A DNA stretch of 39,941 bases from a virus. The notes under the pieces were generated by a model, which saw only the letters and a program-made list of their open reading frames with translations, did not search any database and was not told the DNA's origin. The DNA lies in the IMG/VR virus record IMGVR_UViG_3300022752_000162, positions 1 to 39,941 of that record, one strand, 5' to 3'. A program made the translations under genes and the position numbers. Positions within the stretch are counted from its first letter, which is position 1. Each line of letters starts with the position of its first letter. Below are positions 1 through 8,274 of this stretch, piece after piece.

Positions 1-29
1 AGCGAGTGGCAATCGCTACTTGGTAATTT

Positions 30-179
30 ATGAAACAAATAACCCTCACCGAAGAACAAGCCAAAAACGCCATGCAACTCCTTGATCTCGCCGTGAAGGC
101 AGGAGGGTTGAACGCCTCCGTCTTGGCGTTGCCGATTGCACAGGAAATTGAAAAACAGCTAACCGAGGAAAAGAAATGA
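30..179 (+). CDS. small conserved phage protein, 49 aa
   Basis: Too short for many gene callers. It starts at ATG 30 and ends at TGA 177-179, overlapping the next gene by 4 bp (ATGA). The product begins MKQITLTEEQ and continues with a Leu/Ala-rich amphipathic helix ending in a Glu/Lys tail, so it is probably an all-helical soluble protein. Small proteins of this pattern (LTEEQ, then LLDLAVKAGGL) recur among phage structural genes, from memory rather than a search. Function unknown. No convincing Shine-Dalgarno is visible in the 29 bases available upstream. Confidence 0.6.
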   Translation: MKQITLTEEQAKNAMQLLDLAVKAGGLNASVLALPIAQEIEKQLTEEKK

Positions 180-355
180 CATTCACAATCGAAATTACCG
201 ATCCGTCCCACCTTGCAGGAATCGCCGCCGCCCGTGAGGCGCGGAACGCATCTCTGCCAGAAGACTCAAACGACAGGCTCAACACGGATGCGGAATATGT
301 GCAGTTTGTGATGGCCTCGGCGGCGGAGAGCTATTCCAAGCAGTACAACACATGA
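176..355 (+). CDS. small conserved phage protein, 59 aa
   Basis: Translationally coupled to the previous gene by an ATGA overlap and to the next one in the same way. The product starts MTFTIEITDP and then has a segment typical of small phage proteins (HLAGIAAAREARNA), followed by an acidic and then an aromatic C-terminus. No membrane segment, Cys cluster or catalytic motif is visible. It lies in a run of tiny genes between fibre genes and a possible holin accessory gene. Function unknown. Confidence 0.6.
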   Translation: MTFTIEITDPSHLAGIAAAREARNASLPEDSNDRLNTDAEYVQFVMASAAESYSKQYNT

Positions 356-402
356 GCGATGCCTTCCAGTTCCTCGCCCCGCCCGTGCCGGAGAATTTGT
401 GA
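352..402 (+). CDS. possible 16-aa microprotein
   Basis: A 16-codon frame, MSDAFQFLAPPVPENL, linked by ATGA to the upstream gene. Its stop overlaps the GTG of the downstream gene (GTGA at 399-402). The main support is its position in the chain of overlapping starts and stops. It may be a real peptide or only a coupling device that carries ribosomes to the GTG start. Function unknown. Confidence 0.3.
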   Translation: MSDAFQFLAPPVPENL

Positions 403-578
403 AAATCCCCGAATCCGAAGCCCTCAAAGCCATAGACTACCTCTATCGGGAGGGCTTTCTGGTGTTGGGCTATCGGGATGGGGAGCCAGCGGTGTTTCTA
501 TCTACTGATCTGAAAGATGCCCAAAAGGCGATTAAGGCCGTTGGCGAGAAGGATTCGGCGGACTGGTGGAAGCAATGA
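399..578 (+). CDS. hypothetical protein, 59 aa (GTG start)
   Basis: Reads from GTG 399 (GTGA overlap with the stop at 400-402) to TGA 576-578. The product is a compact alpha/beta protein with a lysine-rich helical C-terminal half that ends DWWKQ. No other start lies close by in frame, and the overlapped GTG fits the local pattern of coupled genes. No family recognised. The next gene begins inside its stop codon. Confidence 0.5.
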   Translation: MKIPESEALKAIDYLYREGFLVLGYRDGEPAVFLSTDLKDAQKAIKAVGEKDSADWWKQ

Positions 579-850
579 ACTGGCTGACTGGCTTTCTATT
601 CTGGGCTTGGGGCAGGCTTTTCCTTGGAAGGCTCGATTGGGAGATCCTTGAGAGGGCTATATCCGTGGCAAAGAAGGAGAACAAGGAATCTGGCGAAACC
701 GGATATGATTCCCGCACCAAGCACCTCCTTTCCTATGCCAAGGTGAGAAAAAGCTTTGGCGACCCGACCCAGCTTACTGGGGCCATCATTCACATTGCAG
801 TTGCGATTGCGTACCTAGAATCCAAGAAGGATTCCGATAGGCTCTTCTGA
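575..850 (+). CDS. hypothetical protein, 91 aa
   Basis: The ATG at 575 overlaps the upstream TGA (ATGA) and is preferred over an in-frame GTG at 566. The first 20 residues (MNWLTGFLFWAWGRLFLGRL) are hydrophobic and aromatic and could be a membrane anchor. The rest is a charged, Lys-rich domain ending in a hydrophobic helix (AIIHIAVAIAYLES). It lies directly upstream of the XhlA-like gene, so a membrane or lysis role is possible but unproven. Confidence 0.5.
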   Translation: MNWLTGFLFWAWGRLFLGRLDWEILERAISVAKKENKESGETGYDSRTKHLLSYAKVRKSFGDPTQLTGAIIHIAVAIAYLESKKDSDRLF

Positions 851-852
851 TC

Positions 853-1113
853 ATGGGCGACCCATCCATAGCGGACTTGCGGGAACGCCTCGCAAGGACG
901 GAGGAGATGCTCAAGAACATTGTCGAAAGGCAGTCCTACATTATGGGCATTCTCGAAAAGCAATCTTCCGAGCTTGGGGAATGGGTGGAGAGGATATCTC
1001 TCAGGGTCAATGCGTTAGAGCATATATGGGCAAAGATTCTTGGAGCGGCAACTGTAATTGGGATTATCTTCTCGTTTTTATTTGATTGGATCAAAAACAG
1101 AATTACATCGTAA
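853..1113 (+). CDS. XhlA-like coiled-coil membrane protein (putative holin accessory)
   Basis: 86 aa. Residues about 5-55 form a charged coiled coil (ADLRERLARTEEMLKNIVER and on). Residues about 58-80 form one hydrophobic segment (WAKILGAATVIGIIFSFLF), followed by a short basic tail. A cytoplasmic helix plus one C-terminal membrane span is the plan of the hemolysin XhlA family, small phage membrane proteins that support holin/endolysin action. The endolysin is about 14 kb downstream, so lysis genes are dispersed. A virion or spanin-related role is an alternative. Confidence 0.55.
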   Translation: MGDPSIADLRERLARTEEMLKNIVERQSYIMGILEKQSSELGEWVERISLRVNALEHIWAKILGAATVIGIIFSFLFDWIKNRITS

Positions 1114-1126
1114 CAGGAGTTAATTT

Positions 1127-1912
1127 ATGGCCGAAATCACCACTACGCAGAGCTTTGCAGATGGAGATACAGTAACAGCCGCAAAGCTGAATAACATTGT
1201 TGCTAACGCTTCAGTTGGTTCGGAAATCATCACTAACCGCTCCGAGCTTACCACGATTGACGGGGCCGCTGATTTTGTCCTTGGTTATGACACGAGCGCA
1301 ACCGACCTGCGTAAGATTAAGCCTAACAACCTTTTAGACACGGGATCAGTCACTACAACCAAGATTGCCGATTCTGCGGTAACTACCGCCAAGATTAACG
1401 ACTCTGGGGTAACGACTCCAAAAGTTGCCGACTCAGCCATCACCACGGCCAAGATTGCTGATTCATCTATCACCACGGCCAAGATTGCCGCTGGCGCAGT
1501 TATTACGGCTGACATAGCCGATGCCGCCGTCACAAGTGCAAAAGCGGATACGACCAGCGTTGCAGTTCTTGGTACAGCCCAATCTTTCACCACGGCCCAC
1601 GGGTTTGCAATCACCACACTAACCGATGCCGCCAACATTTCTTGGAACCTTGCGTCTAATCAGGTGGCTAGGGTTACGCTTGCAGGGAACAGGACTCTTT
1701 CCAATCCGACAAACAAGGTTGAGGGGAATGTCTATATCCTGATTGTTAAACAGGACTCCATTGGAGGAAGAACCCTTTCATTCTCATCCGACTACAAGTT
1801 CTCCGGTGGAACAGCCCCAACGCTTACCACGACTGCCTCCAAGGCAGATGTCATCACTTTTGTTTGCGAGGGAACTTCCCTCATCGGCGTAGCATCTCAG
1901 AACTTCCTGTAA
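1127..1912 (+). CDS. tail fibre protein with repeated stalk
   Basis: 261 aa, preceded by a good ribosome site (GGAG, 1116-1119). The N-terminus (TQSFADGDTVTAAKLNNIV) is a motif common at the start of phage fibre genes. Residues about 70-145 hold at least six imperfect repeats of the form (D/A)S(A/S)(I/V)TTAKIAD, a repetitive shaft. The C-terminal third (RVTLAGNRTLSNPTNKVEGN) resembles the compact beta domain that ends many short fibres. It is probably part of the host-recognition apparatus, next to the larger fibre gene. The DNA repeats here are coding and are not a CRISPR. Confidence 0.75.
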   Translation: MAEITTTQSFADGDTVTAAKLNNIVANASVGSEIITNRSELTTIDGAADFVLGYDTSATDLRKIKPNNLLDTGSVTTTKIADSAVTTAKINDSGVTTPKVADSAITTAKIADSSITTAKIAAGAVITADIADAAVTSAKADTTSVAVLGTAQSFTTAHGFAITTLTDAANISWNLASNQVARVTLAGNRTLSNPTNKVEGNVYILIVKQDSIGGRTLSFSSDYKFSGGTAPTLTTTASKADVITFVCEGTSLIGVASQNFL

Positions 1913-1915
1913 TAT

Positions 1916-4303
1916 ATGGCATATCCAGTAATGCCCTTGGGCTTTCTGGGGAACCAAGGCGACTCCGACACCTACCGCATTGAGCGGAGTTTGCGGTTCA
2001 ATGATGATGATGCGGCCTACCTCTCCAGAACCTTCGGGACTCCAACAGACGGAAAGAAATGCACATTGTCGCTTTGGTATAAGAGGGGAAACCTTGGAGG
2101 AAGTTTATCGTCATATGGTGGGGTTGTTTTCGCCGCAAGCGGAACAAACTTCTTTAGCATTGCAGACAATACCCCTTCTGGTTCTGACGAGCTTATGCTT
2201 TGGTATGGCAACGCAAGAACGCTGACCTCAACCGCCAAGTTTAGAGACCCTACGGCTTGGTATCACTTGGTCATAGCCTTTGACAGCACACAGGCGACAG
2301 CGGCTAATAGGTGTAAGGTTTATATTAACGGATCTGAGGTAACTTCTTGGTCTACTGATGCAAGAAGTAATATCACGCTCAACTCGACCATAACATTTAA
2401 CACGGCTTCAATTTCGGCGTTAATCAGCGGATATGTTGCTGGTGGTGTTGGTCAGTATGATGGATATCTGGCCGAGTATCACTTTGTGGACGGCCAATCC
2501 CTAACCCCATCCAGCTTCGGCGAGACCGATGCCATCACAGGCCGCTGGAAGGCCAAGGCTTACAGCGGGACGTATGGGACGAATGGGTTTTATCTGAAGT
2601 TTGCTGACAACTCAGGAGCGACAGCGACTACGCTTGGCAAGGACTCCAGCGGAAACGGAAACAACTGGACTGTGAATAACTTCTCCGTCACGGCTGGTGC
2701 AGGCAACGACAGCCTTGTGGATAGCCCGACGAATTATGGAACGGATACTGGAATTGGTGGGGAGGTGAGGGGGAATTATGCAACATTAAATCCATTAGCG
2801 ACAACTGGTGGAACATTATTAAACGGAAATCTTGAGTATAATGGAGCTTCTGCGTGGAAAGCATCTCCTTCAACATTTTTAATTCCTTCATCTGGAAAGT
2901 GGTATTGGGAAGGAACGCTTATTGTTGGGCCAGCAGGAGCTACATTTGGTGGTGCTTATGGAGGAATTGGGGTAATCGCACCATCAGCCGTATCTGCTTG
3001 GAGTTATAACTCTGCAACATCCTGCTATCTTACTGATACTGGACACATATCGAATTACAATTCAGGATCTACAACAAGTTTTACTGGAAATACATTGGGG
3101 ACGGTTATTGGACTCGCATTTGATAGAAGCGCAAACACATTAGCATTTTATCAAAACAACACATTAAAATCCACGCAAACAGTTGGAATTTCTTCTGGCT
3201 CTGATCTTTATGCGTTTGTTGCAAATTATAATTCGTCTTACGGGGTATTTGCAGTCAACTTCGGCCAACGCCCATTCGCCTACACAGCCCCGTCTGGCTT
3301 CAAGGCTCTCTGCACCCAGAACCTAAACCAGCCGACAATCCAGAAACCAAGTACGGCAATGGATGTGGTGACTTATACTGGAACAGGCGCAAGCCAGAGC
3401 ATCTCCAGCCTTGGGTTTTCTCCTGACCTTGTATGGATCAAGGGGAGAAGCGGGGCAACGGATCATGCCATCTATGACACAACAAGAGGCGTTCAAAAGG
3501 ATTTAGGCTCTAACCTAACCACGGATGAAACTACCCAATCTCAGGGTATAACATCTTTTGATAGTGCAGGATTTACAATCGGAACCCTAGCCAAACTAAA
3601 CACAAGCACATCTACCTATGTCGCTTGGTGCTGGGATGAATCCGCAATGGATGGCGTGGATATTGTGAGCTACACAGGAAACGGGGCCAACCGCACAATC
3701 TCGCACAATCTTGGCGTTGCCCCGAAGATGATTATTGTCAAGGCTCGAACCACGGCTGGGGCGGATCAGGGTTGGCCCGTCTATCATGCCTCATTAGCAA
3801 ACACGGAATATCTGCTTCTTAATTCAACTGCGGCCAAGGCAACGGGAACAGACTACTGGAACTCTACAAGCCCAACTGCAAGCGTGTTTTCGCTTGGAAC
3901 TAATGCGGCGGTCAATACCAACAACGATACCTATATAGCCTACGCATTCTCTGAGGTGGATGGATTTTCCAAGTTCGGAAGATACACAGGTAACGGATCG
4001 GCTGATGGGCCGTTTGTGTGGTGCGGGTTTAGGCCAAGGTGTGTGATGATTAAGGACACTATTTCTGCGTACACTTGGTTTATTGTCGATACTGCAAGAA
4101 GCGCGACAAATGTAGCCTCGCTGTATCTTAGGCCAAATGACTCATTGGCAGAGCAAAATAATTTTACTGGTACTGCAATCCTAGATTCATTGTCGAATGG
4201 ATTCAAGATTAGAAGTTCCGATGCAATAGGAAATACTACATCAAATACCTACATTTTTGCCGCCTTCGCCGAATCACCCTTCAAATACGCCAGAGCAAGA
4301 TAG
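1916..4303 (+). CDS. large receptor-binding / tail fibre protein with LamG- and SPRY-like domains
   Basis: 795 aa. Residues about 20-200 look like a concanavalin/LamG fold (LSLWYKRGNL, WYHLVIAFDS, KVYINGSEV, YDGYLAEYHFVDGQ). About 280-460 resembles a SPRY/B30.2 beta-sandwich (SGKWYWEGTL, GLAFDRSANTLAFYQNNTLK, VNFGQRPF). The C-terminal part holds two or three copies of a domain of the type GFSPDLVWIKGRSG...YDTTRGVQKDL, common in marine and freshwater phage tail proteins. All are carbohydrate-binding-style modules, so host adsorption is the likely role. No classical Shine-Dalgarno is seen before ATG 1916. Local A+T content is higher in the SPRY part (about 2790-3240), suggesting domain exchange. 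Confidence 0.75.
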   Translation: MAYPVMPLGFLGNQGDSDTYRIERSLRFNDDDAAYLSRTFGTPTDGKKCTLSLWYKRGNLGGSLSSYGGVVFAASGTNFFSIADNTPSGSDELMLWYGNARTLTSTAKFRDPTAWYHLVIAFDSTQATAANRCKVYINGSEVTSWSTDARSNITLNSTITFNTASISALISGYVAGGVGQYDGYLAEYHFVDGQSLTPSSFGETDAITGRWKAKAYSGTYGTNGFYLKFADNSGATATTLGKDSSGNGNNWTVNNFSVTAGAGNDSLVDSPTNYGTDTGIGGEVRGNYATLNPLATTGGTLLNGNLEYNGASAWKASPSTFLIPSSGKWYWEGTLIVGPAGATFGGAYGGIGVIAPSAVSAWSYNSATSCYLTDTGHISNYNSGSTTSFTGNTLGTVIGLAFDRSANTLAFYQNNTLKSTQTVGISSGSDLYAFVANYNSSYGVFAVNFGQRPFAYTAPSGFKALCTQNLNQPTIQKPSTAMDVVTYTGTGASQSISSLGFSPDLVWIKGRSGATDHAIYDTTRGVQKDLGSNLTTDETTQSQGITSFDSAGFTIGTLAKLNTSTSTYVAWCWDESAMDGVDIVSYTGNGANRTISHNLGVAPKMIIVKARTTAGADQGWPVYHASLANTEYLLLNSTAAKATGTDYWNSTSPTASVFSLGTNAAVNTNNDTYIAYAFSEVDGFSKFGRYTGNGSADGPFVWCGFRPRCVMIKDTISAYTWFIVDTARSATNVASLYLRPNDSLAEQNNFTGTAILDSLSNGFKIRSSDAIGNTTSNTYIFAAFAESPFKYARAR

Positions 4304-4311
4304 GAGACTAT

Positions 4312-4569
4312 ATGTGGATCACATCTGACAATCAAATCATCTCAACTCCCATAGGGATAACCATCAACGGAATCCAGCACCCGCAGACCATTTTCTATCT
4401 TTGGAACAAGGGCGAGTTGGCCTCCGTTGGAATCAAATACTATTACCCAGCCACCTGCCCAGATGGGCATCGTGTGACTGGGGCCTACACGGAGGAGATT
4501 GACGGAGAGGTGTATGAGAGATTCACAACCGAACCGATTCCACAACAACCTATTAAGGAGAATGTATGA
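4312..4569 (+). CDS. small virion-region protein, 85 aa
   Basis: Starts at ATG 4312 after GGAG (4303-4306) and ends in an ATGA overlap with the adaptor gene. The product has short beta-rich segments (IISTPIGITINGIQHP, FYLWNKGELASVGIKYYYP) and an acidic linker. Similar proteins sit beside fibre genes in aquatic phages, from memory. No catalytic signature. Probably a minor fibre or tail component, inferred from position only. Confidence 0.5.
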   Translation: MWITSDNQIISTPIGITINGIQHPQTIFYLWNKGELASVGIKYYYPATCPDGHRVTGAYTEEIDGEVYERFTTEPIPQQPIKENV

Positions 4570-5297
4570 CGCTTTCTGACATGGCATCCTTCATCTGCGG
4601 GAAGGTCGGGAAGACCGACTCCGATTCGCTTGCCAAGTGCAAGGAGTTTATCGCCCGCCGTTACGAGCTAATTTGGTCTAGCCAGCTTTGGCGGGACACA
4701 CTCACTACGTCCTCCCAAAGCGTTCCTGCGGATACCCAAGACGTTACTCTTAGCGACACCTCTATTGATCAAATAGTGGCGGTTAGGTGGAGCGACACCA
4801 CTCTCGGCCCCGTGGCCCATGAGGCTGTGTTTGCGATTGATCCGACTCTCTTCGATAACTCAGGTACGCCTATGGCCTTCATCACCCTTCCGAAAACCAC
4901 GGCTGGGGTATGCAGGGTCAGGCTTGTTCAGAAGCCCAAGGAGACAAAAACTCTTACAGTATTGGGCAAACTCAAGCTTCGTGTGATTGATTCATCCTCG
5001 CAGTTTCAAACTCGCAACTTAACTCAGGACGGGGATCAGCCAGCCATCTATAATATAGACAACGCCCTCCTGTCATTTGCCGAAGCAGATATGCTGGCCC
5101 GTGACCGCCAGTATGCAAAATCCCAGCTAATGATGCAGGATGGCGTGGCCCAAGTGAAGGTGGCGACTAATGTGGAGCAGAGCCAAGCGGCCAACAATCT
5201 CCAGTTGAATGTGGTCGATTCAGGCGAGTGGAGCAGGGATGACTGGGATACGGCAGTTGGGGATGGATATAGGCCTAGCTTCTTGGGACTTGGATAA
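4566..5297 (+). CDS. head-tail adaptor protein (tail tubular protein A / gp11-like)
   Basis: 243 aa. The start is supported by AAGGAG upstream and an ATGA overlap. The N-terminus (MASFICGKVGKTDSDSLAKCKEFIARRYELIWSSQLWRD) is the helical pattern typical of the adaptor ring that binds beneath the portal in T7- and P22-like phages. A central beta-rich part and a C-terminal helical hairpin (SFAEADMLARDRQYAKSQLM) follow. It is immediately followed by the nozzle-like gene, the order seen for tail tubular proteins A and B. Assigned by pattern and synteny rather than by alignment. Confidence 0.65.
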   Translation: MTLSDMASFICGKVGKTDSDSLAKCKEFIARRYELIWSSQLWRDTLTTSSQSVPADTQDVTLSDTSIDQIVAVRWSDTTLGPVAHEAVFAIDPTLFDNSGTPMAFITLPKTTAGVCRVRLVQKPKETKTLTVLGKLKLRVIDSSSQFQTRNLTQDGDQPAIYNIDNALLSFAEADMLARDRQYAKSQLMMQDGVAQVKVATNVEQSQAANNLQLNVVDSGEWSRDDWDTAVGDGYRPSFLGLG

Positions 5298-6880
5298 TGC
5301 CAGTCTTAAACGTAGAGAGTCTTGACGATCCGTTGCTATTTGACGCAACGGGTTCCTTCTCCGGTGGGATGGATTCCATTTCCGCCCCACGACTGCTTTC
5401 GGAATTTGCCTCAGCAGAGCTTATCAATGTGGATATTGACCGGACGGGTACTGCCATCACAAGAAAAGGAACAACATCGCTATCTTCAACGGCCCTGCCT
5501 GAAGGTACTGCCTATGTGCAGGGCATGGCCTTCTTTAATACACTCACTTACGATCAAATGGTTGTAGCCAAGAACCGGAAGATTTATTACTTTCAGTCTG
5601 GGGCAGGAACAGGATCGTGGGTTCAAGATGGCTCTTCCTATCTGACAAGTTCTGCTTCCGATGAGGTTCACTTTGCCCAACTGGAGGACAAGCTGTTCTT
5701 CACGGACGGAACCTCATCGCTGAAATATTTCAACGGATCATCAGTCCAGTCAATCAACGCAAGTTCTGGGGCTCCCGCCTCGCCCAAGTTGATTGCCTCT
5801 CACACCAACAGGCTATTTGTTGTTCCAAGCGGAGAACCCGATGCCATCTATGTTTCGGATCTTCTGAGCGCAGAGGGCTCCGCAAGCTGGAGCGTTGTCC
5901 AATCCATCAGGATCGGAGGAGACGGCGATCCCATCACGGCAATTTTCCCTTGGACTGGGTTCCGTCTCTTGGCCTTCAAGCGCACAGCCACCTATGTGAT
6001 CAACGCCGACCCGACCCAGACCATCGCCAACTGGGAGATTCAGACGATTGACAAGAGCGTGGGGTGCGTTGCCCCACGCTCCTTGGCTCAGGTCGGGGCT
6101 GATGTCTATTGGCTGGCCTTGGATGGCGTAAGAAGCCTCCGCAGAACCTTGGCCGGAACTGAGCAGGAAATCAGCGAGCCACTATCCAAGCCGATTGATT
6201 CAATTATCCATGATATCAATCTGGAGCATATTCAGAAGTCGGCTGGATTTTACTATCTAAACCGATACATCCTGTCTGTTCCTGTCGGAACATCACAAAA
6301 CCCGAATGTCTCCATAGTCTTTAACACGGACTTCAAAACTTGGAGCGGAAAATGGACTGGTTTTGCTGGAACCTGTTTTGCGAGATATACCAGATCCCCC
6401 AATGACGATATGTGCCTTGGGACAAGCAATGGGAAAGTTCTTCGGTGGCGTGGGAATGTGGCGGAAAAGGATGAGGTTGACAATGACTACAAGGATGACG
6501 GATCAAGCATTCCCACAACCATTCTAAGCAGGGAATTTACATTCAGGGATGTGGTCAGCCTTAAGAGCTTATATGGGATTGAACTTGAGTTCTATGGATC
6601 TTCAACCACCTGCAATGTCCAGTTAATCCCAGACGGAGGATCAGCCGAGACTGTATTTACCGGAATCTCAACATCCAATAATCAGCTTCTTGTTCCGTTT
6701 GTTCTAAATACTAGCGCAGTCTTGGGCTCGCTTGGAACCAAGCGCAGGGGCAGGGACTTGAGCGGAAGGGCTCCAATAAGGGGTGTTCAGGTTAAAATTA
6801 CATCTGATTCTGGGAAGCTGGCCCTTCGTTCCTTGGTTCTTTCATCGTTCATTGAATCCTACCGCCCGCAGGTTTTATGA
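5297..6880 (+). CDS. tail nozzle-like beta-propeller protein (tail tubular protein B-like)
   Basis: 527 aa, starting inside the previous stop (TAATG at 5295-5299). The N-terminus (FSGGMDSISAPRLLSEFASAELINVDID) matches a common opening of phage nozzle/stabilisation proteins (MD...P..L...E......NVD). Repeated short beta blades follow (MVVAKNRKIYYFQSG, VHFAQLEDKLFFTDGTSSLKYFNG, LFVVPSGEPDAIYVSDL, VYWLALDGVRSLRRTL), spaced like a beta-propeller. It would close the short tail below the adaptor ring. Confidence 0.65.
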   Translation: MPVLNVESLDDPLLFDATGSFSGGMDSISAPRLLSEFASAELINVDIDRTGTAITRKGTTSLSSTALPEGTAYVQGMAFFNTLTYDQMVVAKNRKIYYFQSGAGTGSWVQDGSSYLTSSASDEVHFAQLEDKLFFTDGTSSLKYFNGSSVQSINASSGAPASPKLIASHTNRLFVVPSGEPDAIYVSDLLSAEGSASWSVVQSIRIGGDGDPITAIFPWTGFRLLAFKRTATYVINADPTQTIANWEIQTIDKSVGCVAPRSLAQVGADVYWLALDGVRSLRRTLAGTEQEISEPLSKPIDSIIHDINLEHIQKSAGFYYLNRYILSVPVGTSQNPNVSIVFNTDFKTWSGKWTGFAGTCFARYTRSPNDDMCLGTSNGKVLRWRGNVAEKDEVDNDYKDDGSSIPTTILSREFTFRDVVSLKSLYGIELEFYGSSTTCNVQLIPDGGSAETVFTGISTSNNQLLVPFVLNTSAVLGSLGTKRRGRDLSGRAPIRGVQVKITSDSGKLALRSLVLSSFIESYRPQVL

Positions 6881-7314
6881 CCATCACAGCCTCCCAAGCC
6901 GCCGAGTGGATTGCCCCACGCATGAAGGGATGGGAAGACATCACCCATACCACCAATGTTTTGCAATGGTATATGAACAATAAGCTTTGCGGGATTGTAA
7001 CTGAGAATGGGGAGATTAGGGGCGTGGCTTGCGTAAGATTCCTAGAGCAGGCGGAGGACGGCCTCATTCCATATAAGCACGAGCCCAGCGGGCGAGTGAC
7101 TTGGGTAGAGCTTGTGGTGTCGGAGGCTGGCGGAGCCGTGGCCAGCCTATTTCGTCTTCTTTGGGATAGATATGGAAAGCGGCCTTATGTGGCCTACCAG
7201 AGAGGGCTAAAGAACGGAAGGATAAGGACTTATCCGGTCAAAATGTTTGAGAAGATGAATGTCTTGTCAGAGGGCAAGATGGAATTACATGGAGGATCTA
7301 AGCAATGTTCCTAG
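6877..7314 (+). CDS. hypothetical virion-region protein, 145 aa
   Basis: ATGA overlap with the nozzle gene and a 10-bp overlap with the next gene. It is a mixed alpha/beta protein (WEDITHTTNVLQWYMNNKLCGIV, IRGVACVRFLEQAEDG, VTWVELVVSEAGGAVASLFRLL). The layout is faintly like a small GNAT acyltransferase fold, but a clear acetyl-CoA loop (Q/R-x-x-G-x-G/A) is not visible, so I do not assign activity. Several podoviruses carry a small gene of this size between nozzle and internal virion proteins. Function unknown. Confidence 0.5.
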   Translation: MTITASQAAEWIAPRMKGWEDITHTTNVLQWYMNNKLCGIVTENGEIRGVACVRFLEQAEDGLIPYKHEPSGRVTWVELVVSEAGGAVASLFRLLWDRYGKRPYVAYQRGLKNGRIRTYPVKMFEKMNVLSEGKMELHGGSKQCS

Positions 7315-8264
7315 AGCAACGACTTTCTAACCCCAAGCAGGCCCATGGTTTTACGGGCTTATTTTGGATTTCTAACGTCAGATACGGCGGATCTCCGCCT
7401 TCCCCGCCACCGCCCCCGCCTCCACCCGAACCCCCCAATTATGCGGCGGCTAATGCGGCGGCAGTTGAGGCGGACATTCGCTCGCTCCCTGCCCGCAAGC
7501 AGGTGGAGAACCTCGCCAAGCTGGGCGGGGCTGGCACAGTCCAAGTTCCCAAATACGACAAGGACGGAACCCTTACTGGCTATGATGCGGTGGATGTGGA
7601 TTTTCGGGGCAAGTCGGATGTCGATATCGCAAGGGAGTTTGCCAAGTTTCAGCGGGAAGAGGCTGATCTTAATGCGGCAACCCAGCTTGACCTAAACAAG
7701 AAGTATGCCTCTGAATATACCTCGGAGGCCAAACGTCAGCTTCGTGAGCTAGACCCAGAGGGAGTTGCCCTGCGTGAACAGCTTGGGAAAAGTCTAGCCA
7801 CAGAGCTTTCCGCCGGAACTGGCCTGACCCCCGATGAGGAGCGGCAGGTAACGCAATCGGTGAGAGGAGCGCAAGTGGCCCGTGGAAATATCTACGGAGG
7901 GGCTCCGATTGCCCAAGAAGCTATTGCCCGTTATGGGGCGGGAGTCCAACGCCAACAGCAGAGGATGGCCAATGTCCAATCCTATCTAGGCCTGAACCCG
8001 ATTGTTCAGCAGGCCGGAGGATTGTCGGCCCTTCAACAGGGGGCGGCTCCCTATAACCCAACCCCGATCCCGCAGGGTGTGAACATCAATCCCTCGGCGG
8101 GGCAGATCGGAACCAATTTTGCTCTTGGCATATATGGAAACCAGACAAGCCAATACAACGCTTTGCTCGATTACAATGCCTCAACATACGCATCCCAAAT
8201 GAGCTATGCCGCCTCCAGACCCACGGCAGTCAGCTACATCTCGGCCCTCGGCGGGCTGATCTAA
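7305..8264 (+). CDS. putative internal virion protein with polyproline N-terminus, 319 aa
   Basis: After about 28 residues comes a proline tract (SPPSPPPPPPPPEPP, about residues 30-44), then Ala-rich helical sequence, a Gln/Arg-rich helix (YGAGVQRQQQRMANVQSYLGL) and a low-complexity Gln/Asn/Gly C-terminus. Pro-rich beginnings followed by long helices are common in internal or ejection proteins of short-tailed phages. It precedes two further helical proteins, giving three consecutive candidates as in the T7 and P22 ejection sets. The true start could lie a little downstream, since the first 28 residues look unlike the rest. Confidence 0.5.
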   Translation: MFLEQRLSNPKQAHGFTGLFWISNVRYGGSPPSPPPPPPPPEPPNYAAANAAAVEADIRSLPARKQVENLAKLGGAGTVQVPKYDKDGTLTGYDAVDVDFRGKSDVDIAREFAKFQREEADLNAATQLDLNKKYASEYTSEAKRQLRELDPEGVALREQLGKSLATELSAGTGLTPDEERQVTQSVRGAQVARGNIYGGAPIAQEAIARYGAGVQRQQQRMANVQSYLGLNPIVQQAGGLSALQQGAAPYNPTPIPQGVNINPSAGQIGTNFALGIYGNQTSQYNALLDYNASTYASQMSYAASRPTAVSYISALGGLI

Positions 8265-8274
8265 GGAGAACACT

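Noticed and set aside
1330-1530. Tandem DNA repeats that look array-like
   Set aside because: They encode the (D/A)S(A/I)TTAKIAD shaft of a fibre protein; the unit is short and imperfect, with no spacers. Not a CRISPR.
1285-1638. 117-aa minus-strand frame opposite the fibre gene
   Set aside because: It is the mirror of the coding repeats (Ala/Val-rich repetitive product), lacks a ribosome site and lies wholly inside a well-supported gene.
6877-7314. GNAT acetyltransferase call
   Set aside because: The overall alpha/beta order is suggestive but the acetyl-CoA pyrophosphate loop motif is not visible, so no activity is assigned.
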